The position numbers and the translations under genes were made by a program. The notes beneath the pieces are model-generated. The model saw nothing but the letters and a program-made list of their open reading frames with translations, was not told the origin of the DNA and searched no databases. DNA of 64,000 nucleotides from Mechercharimyces sp. CAU 1602 (GTDB taxonomy: Bacteria; Bacillota; Bacilli; Thermoactinomycetales; JANTPT01), in NCBI RefSeq assembly GCF_024753565.1, contig NZ_JANTPT010000002.1:186001-250000 (forward strand). Direction: 5' to 3'. Shown in pieces: positions 29,744-38,060 of this stretch; position 1 is the stretch's first letter; the number at the start of each line of letters is the position of its first letter.

Positions 29744-30140
29744 CAGCATTCTCCTCCTTTCTGTCCATCCTGTCATGGCGTACGAGTAAGTAGCCAACGA
29801 CAGCTAGGAGTATATAACTAATCGGCCAACCCAGTACCAGCGAGCGGTAGTCGATCCACTCCGGAAACCGGACCGCCATGATTACAGAGAATCCAATCAT
29901 CAATATGCGGTTAACCAGTCCTGTTCCTGCTGGACCTTGTCCTGCAACGACGCGCTCACCAATGATTCGGATGCGCCGCGCTAAGTAAAGAACATTGTAT
30001 AGACTGACCAATCCACCCAGGATGATCCCTGCCAAAAAGGGTTTGTATGGAGTTATTATCCACAACAGTACCAGGGTAGTAAGAATGATGCCTGAATATC
30101 GCAATATATGGCGCCGTATCCAGTCCAATTCGTTCGTCAT
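29700..30140 (-). CDS. atpI: ATP synthase subunit I
   Basis: A four-helix membrane protein of 146 residues that assists assembly of the c-ring and may handle Mg. Helices include SGIILTTLVLLWIITPYKPFLAGIILGGLVSLYNVLYL, then MIGFSVIMAVRF and LGWPISYILLAVVGYLLV. The frame opens at 30263; I choose the ATG at 30140, 9 bases from AAAGGA. It lies between atpZ and atpB as expected. Confidence 0.9.
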   Translation of the reverse strand: MTNELDWIRRHILRYSGIILTTLVLLWIITPYKPFLAGIILGGLVSLYNVLYLARRIRIIGERVVAGQGPAGTGLVNRILMIGFSVIMAVRFPEWIDYRSLVLGWPISYILLAVVGYLLVRHDRMDRKEENADGSNTEVGFGDMGH

Positions 30141-30145
30141 CGCTG

Positions 30146-30364
30146 TCATTCCTTTATAAATGCTTTCAACGTCATCGCTGCCCCTACTATGCCTGTGATA
30201 AGGCCACCTAACACACCTACCAACAACCATACAGGTTCTGTGGAAAAGGTTTGATCCAACCATTTCCCCAGCCAGACGCCAATTAAAATCATGATGACAA
30301 TCTCCGAACCCAGAGTTCCGATCAACCCCATCATGCGAAGTGGGTTTTCAGTGTTTTTGTTCAC
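30146..30364 (-). CDS. atpZ: AtpZ/AtpI family protein (two-helix)
   Basis: A small protein of 72 residues with two membrane helices (LGSEIVIMILIGVWLGKWLDQ, and VWLLVGVLGGLITGIVGAAMTL), the AtpZ pattern with conserved Gly and the short charged loop. GTG at 30364 is 7 bases from AAGGGG and is preferred over the ATG at 30385. First gene of the atp operon. In other bacteria AtpZ and AtpI together have been linked to Mg/Ca handling. Confidence 0.85.
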   Translation of the reverse strand: MNKNTENPLRMMGLIGTLGSEIVIMILIGVWLGKWLDQTFSTEPVWLLVGVLGGLITGIVGAAMTLKAFIKE

Positions 30365-30427
30365 ATCCACACCCCTTTGTGGCATCCTTTATGAAACTAC
30401 TCATTCCTACCCTAATCATCCCGTATA

Positions 30428-30457
30428 ATCGTACCGAAGCATAGGTGTTAATGTCAA
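30428..30457 (-). promoter_or_regulatory. Probable sigma-A promoter of the atp operon
   Basis: Minus strand: TTGACA (30457-30452), 18 bases, TACGAT (30433-30428), followed by atpZ about 60 bases downstream. The stretch 30458-30867 contains nothing I can name except a TTGGT-TTAAT-ACCAA palindrome (about 30510-30526) and the doubtful ORF below. Confidence 0.55.
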
Positions 30458-30569
30458 CGCTTTCTTGCTCTATTTCCTCATACGAGTTCTGAACAAACCG
30501 TCACAATATTGGTATTAATAACCAAATGGTAAATAACAGGGATTTCTCACAGGTTATTGCCACGTTCTC

Positions 30570-30758
30570 TTATACAATTTCCCAGTCTATATCGTTGTAA
30601 CCAGCGATCTTTCCTCCCATTTTGTACTCAACTGCGAAAAGGTGATGTAAGCGACAGCAAAAGAGCTTAATGACAGAGTTTCCTGGCAAATTAAGCTCCC
30701 TATATGCACCCGTTTTTAGTTCAACTTGCCCCTCGCTCTTCGCAAGAAAGGCACCCAT
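30570..30758 (-). other. Unrecognised 62-codon ORF in the atpZ-NAT intergenic region
   Basis: A minus-strand open frame with a mildly hydrophobic middle (ELNLPGNSVIKLFCC). GGGG touches the ATG with no spacer, so translation start is poor. It may be a remnant of a decayed gene. No family recognised. Confidence 0.2.
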
Positions 30759-30867
30759 CCCCTAACTTTTTCTAAGAATATATTTCCCCCCGAGGTCATT
30801 TTTTTATCCTGCCCCCAAATACTCGCCGCGATGGATCTTTTTACAGTCTTTGTTAAGCAAGTACTAT

Positions 30868-31725
30868 TTACTTACTCTTCGCTGGTGCAAACACATCAAC
30901 TCCTAGTTCATGCAATACTGCAATCGCTTCTTCTAGAGGAAGATGAGGTAAATGGAACTCCGTTCGCATCACTTCTTTCACCTCATCCAAATCATGTAAA
31001 TATTGTGTCGTTACGTTGCCGTCCTGCGTACGTATCGTCAATTTGTTATTATCTAACGCAATGCTGCGCCCCTGTTCTAACTGGTAGAGCTGGCAAAAAA
31101 TTCGTTTCATAAAGGTAGAATCAAGAGCGTACGAAGCTTGTAAGGATGGGCGAATCTCAGCCCAAGTATAGGTTTGATGAAGAGAAAATACCCAATCCGA
31201 TTCTTTTCGTTCTCCATTTACTGTCCTTATATAACGGAAGTGATTCTCCTGACCTGGCTCTGCTTCAATACGACACTCTACCCCTGCATATGAACTAACT
31301 TGCTCTACATCAGTAGTAAAAAAGACCGGAGAAAAAAACGGGGCTGCAGACCCACAATCTATATATGCCCATTCCTTAGGAGCTTCTGGCAATTGAACTA
31401 AGATAGCAAGATGACTTTTCCCTAACTTGGTCCAGCGGCACTTATAACCTAGGTGCTGTAATACGTGCAACAGATGATAGTGGATAGAATAACAGGTCCC
31501 CCCTAAGTTTTTCGCTATGATTTGCTTCACATATTGATCCGGTTCAGGAATACCTCGCTCTGCTCCACCTGCTTCTTTAAACAGTAGTAGCTTACTTATA
31601 TTTTCAAACGGAATTTTATTTAAATGTGAGGTTATGATTTGACTCAAGTGGTCAGCCGATGGTGATTGTGGTGTAATCCCTAAAAATTGAATGTAGCGCT
31701 GAATCCATACTGGTGTGTGACTCAT
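30868..31725 (-). CDS. Arylamine N-acetyltransferase
   Basis: NAT enzymes acetylate arylamines and hydrazines from acetyl-CoA by a ping-pong mechanism. The catalytic triad is visible: Cys78 in LGGTCYS, His105 in KSHLAILVQ, Asp123 in YIDCGSAAPF. The N-terminal NKIPFENISK motif and 285-residue length are typical. It stands alone, transcribed away from the atp promoter region with no obvious operon partner. The natural substrate is unknown. Confidence 0.93.
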   Translation of the reverse strand: MSHTPVWIQRYIQFLGITPQSPSADHLSQIITSHLNKIPFENISKLLLFKEAGGAERGIPEPDQYVKQIIAKNLGGTCYSIHYHLLHVLQHLGYKCRWTKLGKSHLAILVQLPEAPKEWAYIDCGSAAPFFSPVFFTTDVEQVSSYAGVECRIEAEPGQENHFRYIRTVNGERKESDWVFSLHQTYTWAEIRPSLQASYALDSTFMKRIFCQLYQLEQGRSIALDNNKLTIRTQDGNVTTQYLHDLDEVKEVMRTEFHLPHLPLEEAIAVLHELGVDVFAPAKSK

Positions 31726-31873
31726 CTTTATCTTCCCCTTCTCTTTATAAGTCGCCTGTTTAGTAAGTAGCTCTCTATTTCTCTTTTAGTCTACAAGAAG
31801 TTACAGGCGTCGCACGTCCCGCCATGGACTATACTTAAGCTACAACTTTAGTCTTATGTTACCTACACACACA

Positions 31874-31907
31874 AAAGCCCTTATGATCGCTTGATCATAA
31901 GGGCTTT
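31874..31907. terminator. Bidirectional terminator beside upp
   Basis: A 15-bp perfect stem, AAAGCCCTTATGATC paired with GATCATAAGGGCTTT, 4-base loop, directly after the upp stop codon. The A and T ends let it work on both strands. Confidence 0.9.
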
Positions 31908-31914
31908 GCCGCTG

Positions 31915-32541
31915 TTATCTCGTTCCGAATAAACGGTCTCCTGCATCACCTAAGCCTGGAGTTATATAACCATGCTCATTTAGACGCTCATCGATCGCAG
32001 CTACGTAAAGATCAACATCTGGATGTTCATGTTGCACGCGCTCAATTCCCTCTGGAGCCGCAACTAAACACATCAGCTTTAAGTTGCGTGCCCCCATCTC
32101 TTTGAGACGAATCAATGCCTCTGCCGCCGATCCTCCAGTTGCTAACATCGGATCAATCACGATCAATTCCCTTTCCTCAATATCAGACGGCATCTTCGCA
32201 TAGTATTGAACAGGCTCCAATGTTTCTGGATCACGGTACAACCCGATGTGACCTACTTTGGCTGCCGGAATGAGACGTAGGATCCCATCCACCATTCCTA
32301 ATCCCGCCCGTAAGATCGGAACCAATCCTAATTTTTTACCCGACAAGATTTTACTCTCCATCGTAGCTACGGGTGTTTCAATCGTAATCTCCTCTAGTGG
32401 CATTTCTCGTGTAATCTCGTATGCCATTAAGGCAGATACTTCTTCTACCAACTCGCGGAAGGCTTTCGTACCTGTTTTTTTTCGTCTGATATAGGTTAAT
32501 TTATGCTGAATCAATGGATGATCCAAAACATATACTCCCAC
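31915..32541 (-). CDS. upp: Uracil phosphoribosyltransferase
   Basis: Salvages uracil to UMP with PRPP. The PRPP-binding motif is [12 protein letters not shown], and the C-terminal uracil-binding region reads [10 protein letters not shown]. The N-terminal [12 protein letters not shown] is conserved. Length 208. GTG start, 9 bases from AGGGG. In B. subtilis upp lies between glyA and atp; here about 13 kb of extra genes separate glyA and upp. The gene starts 60 bases after rtcB and could be read from its promoter. Confidence 0.97.
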   Translation of the reverse strand: MGVYVLDHPLIQHKLTYIRRKKTGTKAFRELVEEVSALMAYEITREMPLEEITIETPVATMESKILSGKKLGLVPILRAGLGMVDGILRLIPAAKVGHIGLYRDPETLEPVQYYAKMPSDIEERELIVIDPMLATGGSAAEALIRLKEMGARNLKLMCLVAAPEGIERVQHEHPDVDLYVAAIDERLNEHGYITPGLGDAGDRLFGTR

Positions 32542-32601
32542 AGCTACACACCCCTTTCACACTCCGCCGACTATTTTACTGGTTCCTTCGTCATCTGTCC
32601 A

Positions 32602-34029
32602 TCATCTTCCTTTAAGTACAGCGATCGGTTTGCAGATAGCAACTACGGATGCTAACTTCGCTCCTACTACCGAGTCAATCACTTGATCCACATCCTTATA
32701 GGCTTGGGGACACTCATCCAATATGGTTTCCAAAGTACGGTGATTTACCAAGATCTCCTCATCCGAACCCACTCGCATCGCTTGTGAAAACGAATCAACA
32801 GAAACTTGCTCCTTCGTTGCCCGTCGTGAACGCACCCGACCTGCCCCGTGGCAAATAGAGTAGTAATTTTTTACTCCTTCTTTTTCCCCCACCATAATAT
32901 AGGAAGCCGTGCCCATCGAACCTGGAATCAAAGCAGGGTGACCTGTTTTCTTATATGAATCCGGATTAAGGAAATGACCTTTTGGAAGAGCGCGCGTTGT
33001 CCCCTTACGATGAACGAACATCGCTTTATTGTGATGAGGCTCTTTTAGAGCATAATTGTGCATTAAATCATACAGTACAGGCATCTTAAAATCTTTTCCC
33101 AACAACCCTTGTAACGCTTGCTCTACCCCATAGGCTAGCATATGACGATTGGTAACAGCAAAGTTGAGCGCCGAATACATCAGATTAATATAACGCTGAC
33201 CTTCCTCCGATTGAATAGGCGCAAAAACCAAATTAGGGTCAGGGGTACCAATTCCCCATTTATACATAGCCCCCTTAAATTCCTTCGTATAACGGGGTCC
33301 CATCATCCCACCCCAGGCACGTGAACCGGAGTGAATCATTACAATGATCTGCCCATCAAATAATCCCCAAGACTCTGCAATCTCACGCTTATCTTCAGCG
33401 ATCTCAATGCGCTGTAATTCAATAAAATGATTGCCGCCCCCCAAGGTGCCCAGTTGTCCCCAGGCACGCTTCCACATCTTCTCTGGAATGTCGGCGAGCG
33501 CATCATGGTCAAAAGTAAATGTGGCATTCTCAATATGCGTTAAAGAGCGTGTTTTGGTAGGAGTATAAGAGTCAGGAACATAGTGACGGGGAAGACCACG
33601 AATTCCCTCTTTTATAATATCTTCCAACCAAATATCTTTATATGCAGAATGCGATTTCTCATGAATTGGCACATCTTTTTCGATTGCATCAATCATCGCG
33701 CGGCGAATACGCTTGTCACGAACATCTTCATGATGCAAAGAAGTCATATGAACCCGCATGCCACATCCAATATCTGAGCCCACAATCGAAGGGGAAACGA
33801 AGCCGTCCTTCTGCATCCAAACTGCAGTTGTACCTATACACGTACCGATTCCTACATGAGCATCCGGTGTGTAACTCATATGTACACTGCGTGGAATCGT
33901 GAGATTATTATCTGCCATCGTATATACTTTATCATCCAGGCTTTGAAATACCTCGTCGTTGGCAAATACATGTAAGTTTCCTTGTGTTAACTCTAGTTCA
34001 CGATGATTATTTCCATGTTCTTTTATCAT
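32602..34029 (-). CDS. rtcB: RtcB family RNA ligase
   Basis: RtcB joins RNA 2',3'-cyclic phosphate (or 3'-phosphate) ends to 5'-OH ends using GTP and Mn. Family motifs are clear: PDAHVGIGTCIG near 55-66, GSDIGCGMRV at 84-93 with Asp86 and Cys89 as metal ligands, LGGGNHFIEL, HSGSRAWG, and HGAGRVRSRR near the C terminus with the guanylylated His. Length 475. No archease or rtcA partner is nearby, so this is a stand-alone RNA repair enzyme here. ATG behind GAGAGGA. Confidence 0.93.
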   Translation of the reverse strand: MIKEHGNNHRELELTQGNLHVFANDEVFQSLDDKVYTMADNNLTIPRSVHMSYTPDAHVGIGTCIGTTAVWMQKDGFVSPSIVGSDIGCGMRVHMTSLHHEDVRDKRIRRAMIDAIEKDVPIHEKSHSAYKDIWLEDIIKEGIRGLPRHYVPDSYTPTKTRSLTHIENATFTFDHDALADIPEKMWKRAWGQLGTLGGGNHFIELQRIEIAEDKREIAESWGLFDGQIIVMIHSGSRAWGGMMGPRYTKEFKGAMYKWGIGTPDPNLVFAPIQSEEGQRYINLMYSALNFAVTNRHMLAYGVEQALQGLLGKDFKMPVLYDLMHNYALKEPHHNKAMFVHRKGTTRALPKGHFLNPDSYKKTGHPALIPGSMGTASYIMVGEKEGVKNYYSICHGAGRVRSRRATKEQVSVDSFSQAMRVGSDEEILVNHRTLETILDECPQAYKDVDQVIDSVVGAKLASVVAICKPIAVLKGR

Positions 34030-34280
34030 CTAGCTATCCTCTCTTTTCTAACTGATGAGGCAGTGAGAAAAGCCCACATGTGGCCATCTACAACCCTTAC
34101 CTTCTAATCTACTTTTCGCTCATCAATATTCTATAGAAATAATAGAATACATGGTAAGAAAATGCAAACTTTATTCTGATATATTAAGATACTTAAACTA
34201 CATATCTTCATAACTCTTGCAGACAGAACATATGTTTGTTATGCTTATAGCTATAATATGACTTTCTAGGAGAACCCCAT

Positions 34281-34754
34281 ATGATTCAATTATCCACTTA
34301 CAAGTCAGAACACAAGAGACTCTTATCCACATTCTCCTTACCTCATGATCAACTCCAATACACCCAACTCCCCCAAGATGCCTTACACAAGTGTACAGAG
34401 GACCCTAACCGTCATCCCGTGGTAATATTACATGCTGAGCGTCCTGTTGGCTTTTTTATTCTTCATCATCGCAGCGAACTTACTGATTTTACAAAGAAAG
34501 AAACGTCACTTTTGATACGCTCGCTATCCGTTAACCACAGTGAGCAGGGAAAGGGAATTGCGCTCCAAGCAATGCGACTCCTCCCTAACTATGTTCGCTT
34601 ACACTTCCCACTTGTTACAGAACTAATGTTAGTCGTAAATGAGAAGAATATTGCTGCACAAGCTTTATATCATAAAGCCGGTTACCTCGATCATGGGATA
34701 AGGAGAGAGGGGCCCGTGGGGCCACAAAAAATCTTGCATTACAATATGTTGTAA
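34281..34754 (+). CDS. GNAT family N-acetyltransferase
   Basis: An acetyl-CoA-dependent acetyltransferase of 157 residues. The acetyl-CoA loop is SEQGKGIALQAMRLL (Q/R-x-x-G-x-A type) near residue 95, and the C-terminal beta-bulge region reads NEKNIAAQALYHKAGYL. The ATG follows AGGAG at normal spacing. It is monocistronic, diverging from rtcB and converging on the DUF1648 gene. The 34030-34280 gap shows no gene. Substrate unknown. Confidence 0.88.
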   Translation: MIQLSTYKSEHKRLLSTFSLPHDQLQYTQLPQDALHKCTEDPNRHPVVILHAERPVGFFILHHRSELTDFTKKETSLLIRSLSVNHSEQGKGIALQAMRLLPNYVRLHFPLVTELMLVVNEKNIAAQALYHKAGYLDHGIRREGPVGPQKILHYNML

Positions 34755-34801
34755 ATCAAACAAGAGTAGGAGGTGATACCACCTCCTACTCTTGTTTGAT
34801 T
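34754..34801. terminator. Long bidirectional terminator between convergent genes
   Basis: A 22-bp perfect stem (AATCAAACAAGAG... paired with ...CTCTTGTTTGATT) with a 4-base ATAC loop. It overlaps the last base of the GNAT stop and reaches into the end of the convergent DUF1648 gene. Confidence 0.9.
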
Positions 34802-35303
34802 ACTTAATCTTGTTACGCCGATATAAGAGTATGCCTATCGTCAGTAATAATATCCCTACGAACAACACCACTTCTTCCCATACAACGAGTGGAGTTCCGT
34901 ACACAGCGGCATCAATAAATCTCTTGCTAAACCAGATAAAAAACAAAGTGATCTCTAATTTGAGCCAACTTATCAGAAGCTGAGCATTTTGATACATCGC
35001 AGCTGCATTTTCATGAGATAATCTCGCAGGGTAATTAAAATGGTGAGGATATTTAGCCATAACTGTCATCACTATATATATGACTAGAGGAATCATGATG
35101 ATAAAGAGAGTAAACCCCTTACCTCCCCATCCGTCTGCCTTCCCTGTTTCATCGAAATGAATAGGAATCTCACTGGGCAGAGCAGACCATTGTATACCTA
35201 AGTATAGGAGGATTGCCATAAATAACAGGACGCAGATAAGGTCATGGATTCTTTCTGTTCGTGTTTTATGTCGCTCTATTTGAGGGTTTTTACCCATATC
35301 CAT
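34800..35303 (-). CDS. DUF1648 membrane protein, candidate SDP immunity protein
   Basis: A 167-residue protein with about four helices. DUF1648 covers residues ~25-75, with the signature LPSEIPIHFDETGKADGWG after the first helix. SdpI, the B. subtilis immunity and signalling protein for SDP, also begins with a DUF1648 unit but is longer and has a C-terminal SdpI domain that I do not see here. It is the next gene after the sdpC-like toxin on the same strand, 106 bases on, past a hairpin terminator. A weak promoter (TTTACA, 18 bases, TTTATT on the minus strand) overlaps that hairpin. Immunity is inferred from domain and position only. GGGAGGGGGG precedes the ATG; the ATG two codons later is also possible. 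Confidence 0.8.
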   Translation of the reverse strand: MDMGKNPQIERHKTRTERIHDLICVLLFMAILLYLGIQWSALPSEIPIHFDETGKADGWGGKGFTLFIIMIPLVIYIVMTVMAKYPHHFNYPARLSHENAAAMYQNAQLLISWLKLEITLFFIWFSKRFIDAAVYGTPLVVWEEVVLFVGILLLTIGILLYRRNKIK

Positions 35304-35337
35304 CCCCCCTCCCTCTGGCTATTAATAAATAAAATGA

Positions 35338-35373
35338 CTTCGATTCATGTAAAAAGCATCCCATGAATCGAAG
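35338..35373 (-). terminator. Terminator after the sdpC-like gene
   Basis: CTTCGATTCATG and CATGAATCGAAG form a perfect 12-bp stem with a 12-base loop. On the minus strand TCATTTTATTT follows. It could let a fraction of transcripts continue into the DUF1648 gene. Confidence 0.75.
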
Positions 35374-35409
35374 CTGAATCTATTTCTATATTTCTAGCTA
35401 TCCATATTG

Positions 35410-36042
35410 CTAGTTACTCGCTAATCTCGTCACTACATTGTTTACTAACATTTCCTGCATCAATTCAGCGTCTTTAGGAGACTTGGCAGACGTCCAGAAG
35501 GTGGTTTTTACCACTACAGCTGCATAGATCGTTACTGCACCCGCGGCTGTCGCTACAACAGCATGGCTATACGCTCCCACCGTCGTGATTGCAGCTGCCA
35601 AAATTGCTACATAACATTGTCCTGTTCCAGCACCTTCAATCTCTTGATGAGCCTTCCCATTCTCTTGCTCAATCACTTGTGCCAACAGTTCCCCACTCTT
35701 TTTTAATGCTTTGTTTACCTTAACATGGCTACCACTGTATACTGCTTTTTCTAGGTTCACAAATACTTTCGGATCTTTTTCCTTCATTCTCGCCATAATA
35801 TCATCGGCAACAGCTACGTTATTTCCATCATTCTTCTTCATCTCCGCTAATAATTCCTCTGTCCAAATCTCAGGGAAAAGTTTTGCTACCGGACCTTGTC
35901 CAAAAACAAGACCGCGATAAATAGTTTCACCATCATACTTTGCTCCCTTTTCCAACGAGGGGGCAGCAAAGGAAGGTGTAGCCGCAACTCCAACAACCAA
36001 TAGTGATAAAATCAACATCCAGGAAACCACTTTCTTCGTCAC
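35410..36042 (-). CDS. sdpC: SdpC-like pro-toxin (sporulation delaying protein family)
   Basis: SdpC is the precursor of SDP, a hydrophobic peptide that collapses the proton motive force of sibling cells. After a signal peptide (about 1-26, ending ATPSFA) the product shows the family block YDGETIYRGLVFGQGPVAKLF at 36-56, matching the B. subtilis segment FSGEDYFRGLLFGQGEVGKL. The mature toxin region should begin near Cys143 (QCYVAILAAAITTVG), close to Cys141 of B. subtilis SdpC, and runs some 42-44 very hydrophobic Ala/Val-rich residues before a charged tail (SAKSPKD). Only one Cys is present; B. subtilis SDP has two forming a disulfide. GTG at 36042, 6 bases from GGAG, is the likely start (210 residues); the ATG at 36048 abuts the site. 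Follows sdpA and sdpB. Confidence 0.88.
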   Translation of the reverse strand: MTKKVVSWMLILSLLVVGVAATPSFAAPSLEKGAKYDGETIYRGLVFGQGPVAKLFPEIWTEELLAEMKKNDGNNVAVADDIMARMKEKDPKVFVNLEKAVYSGSHVKVNKALKKSGELLAQVIEQENGKAHQEIEGAGTGQCYVAILAAAITTVGAYSHAVVATAAGAVTIYAAVVVKTTFWTSAKSPKDAELMQEMLVNNVVTRLASN

Positions 36043-36132
36043 ATTCATCTCCCCTTTAATAATTAGTAAATAATAAAAATTCAATCTAAAAAGTGTTTTA
36101 CTCCCTTAATCACCCCCTTTCATACAATCCAC

Positions 36133-37107
36133 TTATGCTCCACGCGATTGCGGGAAGCTAGCTGTCCCTATCTCACCCTCCGTCTCATCCCTTTTCTTCC
36201 GCAATAATTTTCGATAAAACGTAAATTCATGTTCCGTCGGTCGAAGATAGAGAACCAAAGCTCCGATCATAATAATAGAAAAGCTAATCAACCCCAACAT
36301 CACTGCGATTACTTCATGCAATAATAGCGCCAATATCAAAAAATACTTCCAATACTTTTTCGGCGCAAATAATGCTCCAAACAAGGAGAGTTGTAAAATC
36401 AGTGTCCCCCATGTAGGAATCACTACCAAAGGGGAGGTGATTACAGGATAAGTAAGTTTCAGCAACGGTTCTGGCAGTCCCAGCATCGAATCCTGCATAA
36501 AATAATAGACCGCTGTCCCATCTATCCACGTATCTTCACCTAGCTTTGCCAATGTGGAGTGAAGGTACAAAATAGCTACCTGCACACGAATCGCTATCAG
36601 AGATACCATGGCTATGATTGCACTTACTATCTTTCGTTCTGCCCACCCCCCACTCTCCTGTCTCTGCCAGTGCCAGGTACGCGAATCGGTTAAGGTTAAA
36701 GGAATCATCAGGAAAGTTAATACGGCCGCTACCTGCTCACCACCATCTAACGTAACTGCTGACACGTTCATGCTGTATGCGATCCACCAGTGAAATACAC
36801 CTGTAACGCGTGGGCGCCATCCAGAAGCAATCACGAATAACATCACAATCGCAAGCCAACGCATCATCTCTAAGTAAACATAATCATTGGGCACAAGACA
36901 AAACATGCTAATATTGTTATCGCACAAGGGGTAAACATCTATCCCACTAATAGGGCGGAAAAAGGTTTGCGCATCGTTTACAAGTAATGTCAGCGCTGTA
37001 GATAAAGCGAAAAGCGTCCGCGCTAGTCCATATACATTTGTCCATGGTTTTCCGCTTTGCGCCCATGCAAGCAATGTACTATTAAATTCCTCTATTTGCC
37101 GGTACAT
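36133..37107 (-). CDS. sdpB: SdpB-like HTTM membrane protein
   Basis: A 324-residue polytopic membrane protein with about seven helices; B. subtilis SdpB has a similar length. The N-terminal half (YGLARTLFALSTALTLLVNDAQTFF; WWIAYSMNVSAVTLDGGEQVAAVLTFLMIPLTLTDSR) has the character of the HTTM/vitamin-K-carboxylase-like family to which SdpB belongs, including the conserved lumenal-type GGEQV segment. In B. subtilis SdpA and SdpB are needed to convert pro-SdpC into active SDP. It overlaps the sdpA end by 16 bases and precedes sdpC by 90 bases. ATG is 10 bases from GAGGG. Confidence 0.88.
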   Translation of the reverse strand: MYRQIEEFNSTLLAWAQSGKPWTNVYGLARTLFALSTALTLLVNDAQTFFRPISGIDVYPLCDNNISMFCLVPNDYVYLEMMRWLAIVMLFVIASGWRPRVTGVFHWWIAYSMNVSAVTLDGGEQVAAVLTFLMIPLTLTDSRTWHWQRQESGGWAERKIVSAIIAMVSLIAIRVQVAILYLHSTLAKLGEDTWIDGTAVYYFMQDSMLGLPEPLLKLTYPVITSPLVVIPTWGTLILQLSLFGALFAPKKYWKYFLILALLLHEVIAVMLGLISFSIIMIGALVLYLRPTEHEFTFYRKLLRKKRDETEGEIGTASFPQSRGA

Positions 37108-37649
37108 GTAATCTTCACCCTCGCAATCCGAGATGGCATCTCTATCTGTTCTCTACTTTTACTCCAAGCCCAAGGAACTGGTTCTTGATACCCATATCCC
37201 ACCTCTCCACAAATCGTAGGGGAAGACAACGGATTTTCAATCTCCTGCGCAATTTCTGCTGCTCTCATGCATTCAAACATCTCTTCCTCACACTCTTGCC
37301 AGGCTGATTCATCGATCTGCTGACGGATAACCCCCGCTTCAATCCCCTGACTACGACCATATCTTTTTAGTCCAAAGTAATTGATTGGCCGATTGTTTGG
37401 CCATGCCGCTGCCGTCACTCCCGTTTCAATATCGATAACATGAAAAGTCGATTCCTTCGGGTCTTTACTGTAGAATCCCCATCCCTGCGGAACACTGCGA
37501 TTAACTGCTAAACTCTCTTCTAAGGGAAGGGGAGCAACCGCATTAGTAGGTAGCGCACTATGAATAGAAATTGCAAAAAAATATAAAAAGAATAGGGTGG
37601 TTAATAAGAATATTCCAATATATTTATATGAAAGAGATTTCTTGACCAT
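37092..37649 (-). CDS. sdpA: SdpA-like maturation protein
   Basis: A 185-residue protein with an N-terminal membrane helix (about 10-28) and an extracytoplasmic domain. The motif SVPQGWGFYSKDPKE near residue 55 is the hallmark of the SdpA antimicrobial-peptide-system family. Four or so Cys residues occur in the C-terminal half. In B. subtilis SdpA acts with SdpB in SDP production, by an unknown mechanism. The ATG at 37649 is 9 bases from GAGAGG; an ATG at 37658 touches the site. It starts 15 bases after the DCC gene. Confidence 0.85.
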   Translation of the reverse strand: MVKKSLSYKYIGIFLLTTLFFLYFFAISIHSALPTNAVAPLPLEESLAVNRSVPQGWGFYSKDPKESTFHVIDIETGVTAAAWPNNRPINYFGLKRYGRSQGIEAGVIRQQIDESAWQECEEEMFECMRAAEIAQEIENPLSSPTICGEVGYGYQEPVPWAWSKSREQIEMPSRIARVKITCTGK

Positions 37650-37664
37650 CGTATTCATCCTCTC

Positions 37665-38060
37665 CTATTTTCTGATAGCACACTCCTTTGTACATGTTCC
37701 TGCAGGAACAATCTTTCTCCTTTTAGCGACGAAATCATACACAGCTTGTCCAACTCCTAACCCTTTTGCCAAGTAAAGCAAAGCTATTAACGGCCATAAC
37801 AAAGGAAGTCGGCTCATAATAAGAATAAATGAATCAATCCCTTCCACATAATGCTCATCAGTCATTCTCTTACTCAGCATACGCTGCTCCGCTTTAGACA
37901 AGTCTAATCGATAGCGCTCTACAATCCCTGGATCACGAAAGGAACGATACTGGATCAGATGAAAGAAATCTATTTTTTCAAGTCTGCTCACACTCGATCT
38001 ACATAACGGGCACCACCCATCATAAAACACAATAATGCTTCTATCTTTATCTCGTTTAAT
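37665..38060 (-). CDS. DCC family thiol-disulfide oxidoreductase, apparent ATT start
   Basis: DCC (DUF393) proteins are small thioredoxin-like domains named for a D-x-x-CxxC motif, seen here as FYDGWCPLC; the C terminus adds CTKEC. They are often neighbours of HTTM proteins. The conserved fold normally has about ten residues before VFYDG. In this frame no ATG or TTG is available: the first standard codon is the GTG that encodes the V of VFYDG itself (38030), without a ribosome site. A full AAGAGGAG (38068-38075) is followed after 7 bases by ATT at 38058-38060, so initiation at AUU is the simplest reading (131 residues). A consensus promoter lies 60 bases upstream. Role in toxin disulfide chemistry is inference. 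Confidence 0.82.
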   Translation of the reverse strand: MKRDKDRSIIVFYDGWCPLCRSSVSRLEKIDFFHLIQYRSFRDPGIVERYRLDLSKAEQRMLSKRMTDEHYVEGIDSFILIMSRLPLLWPLIALLYLAKGLGVGQAVYDFVAKRRKIVPAGTCTKECAIRK

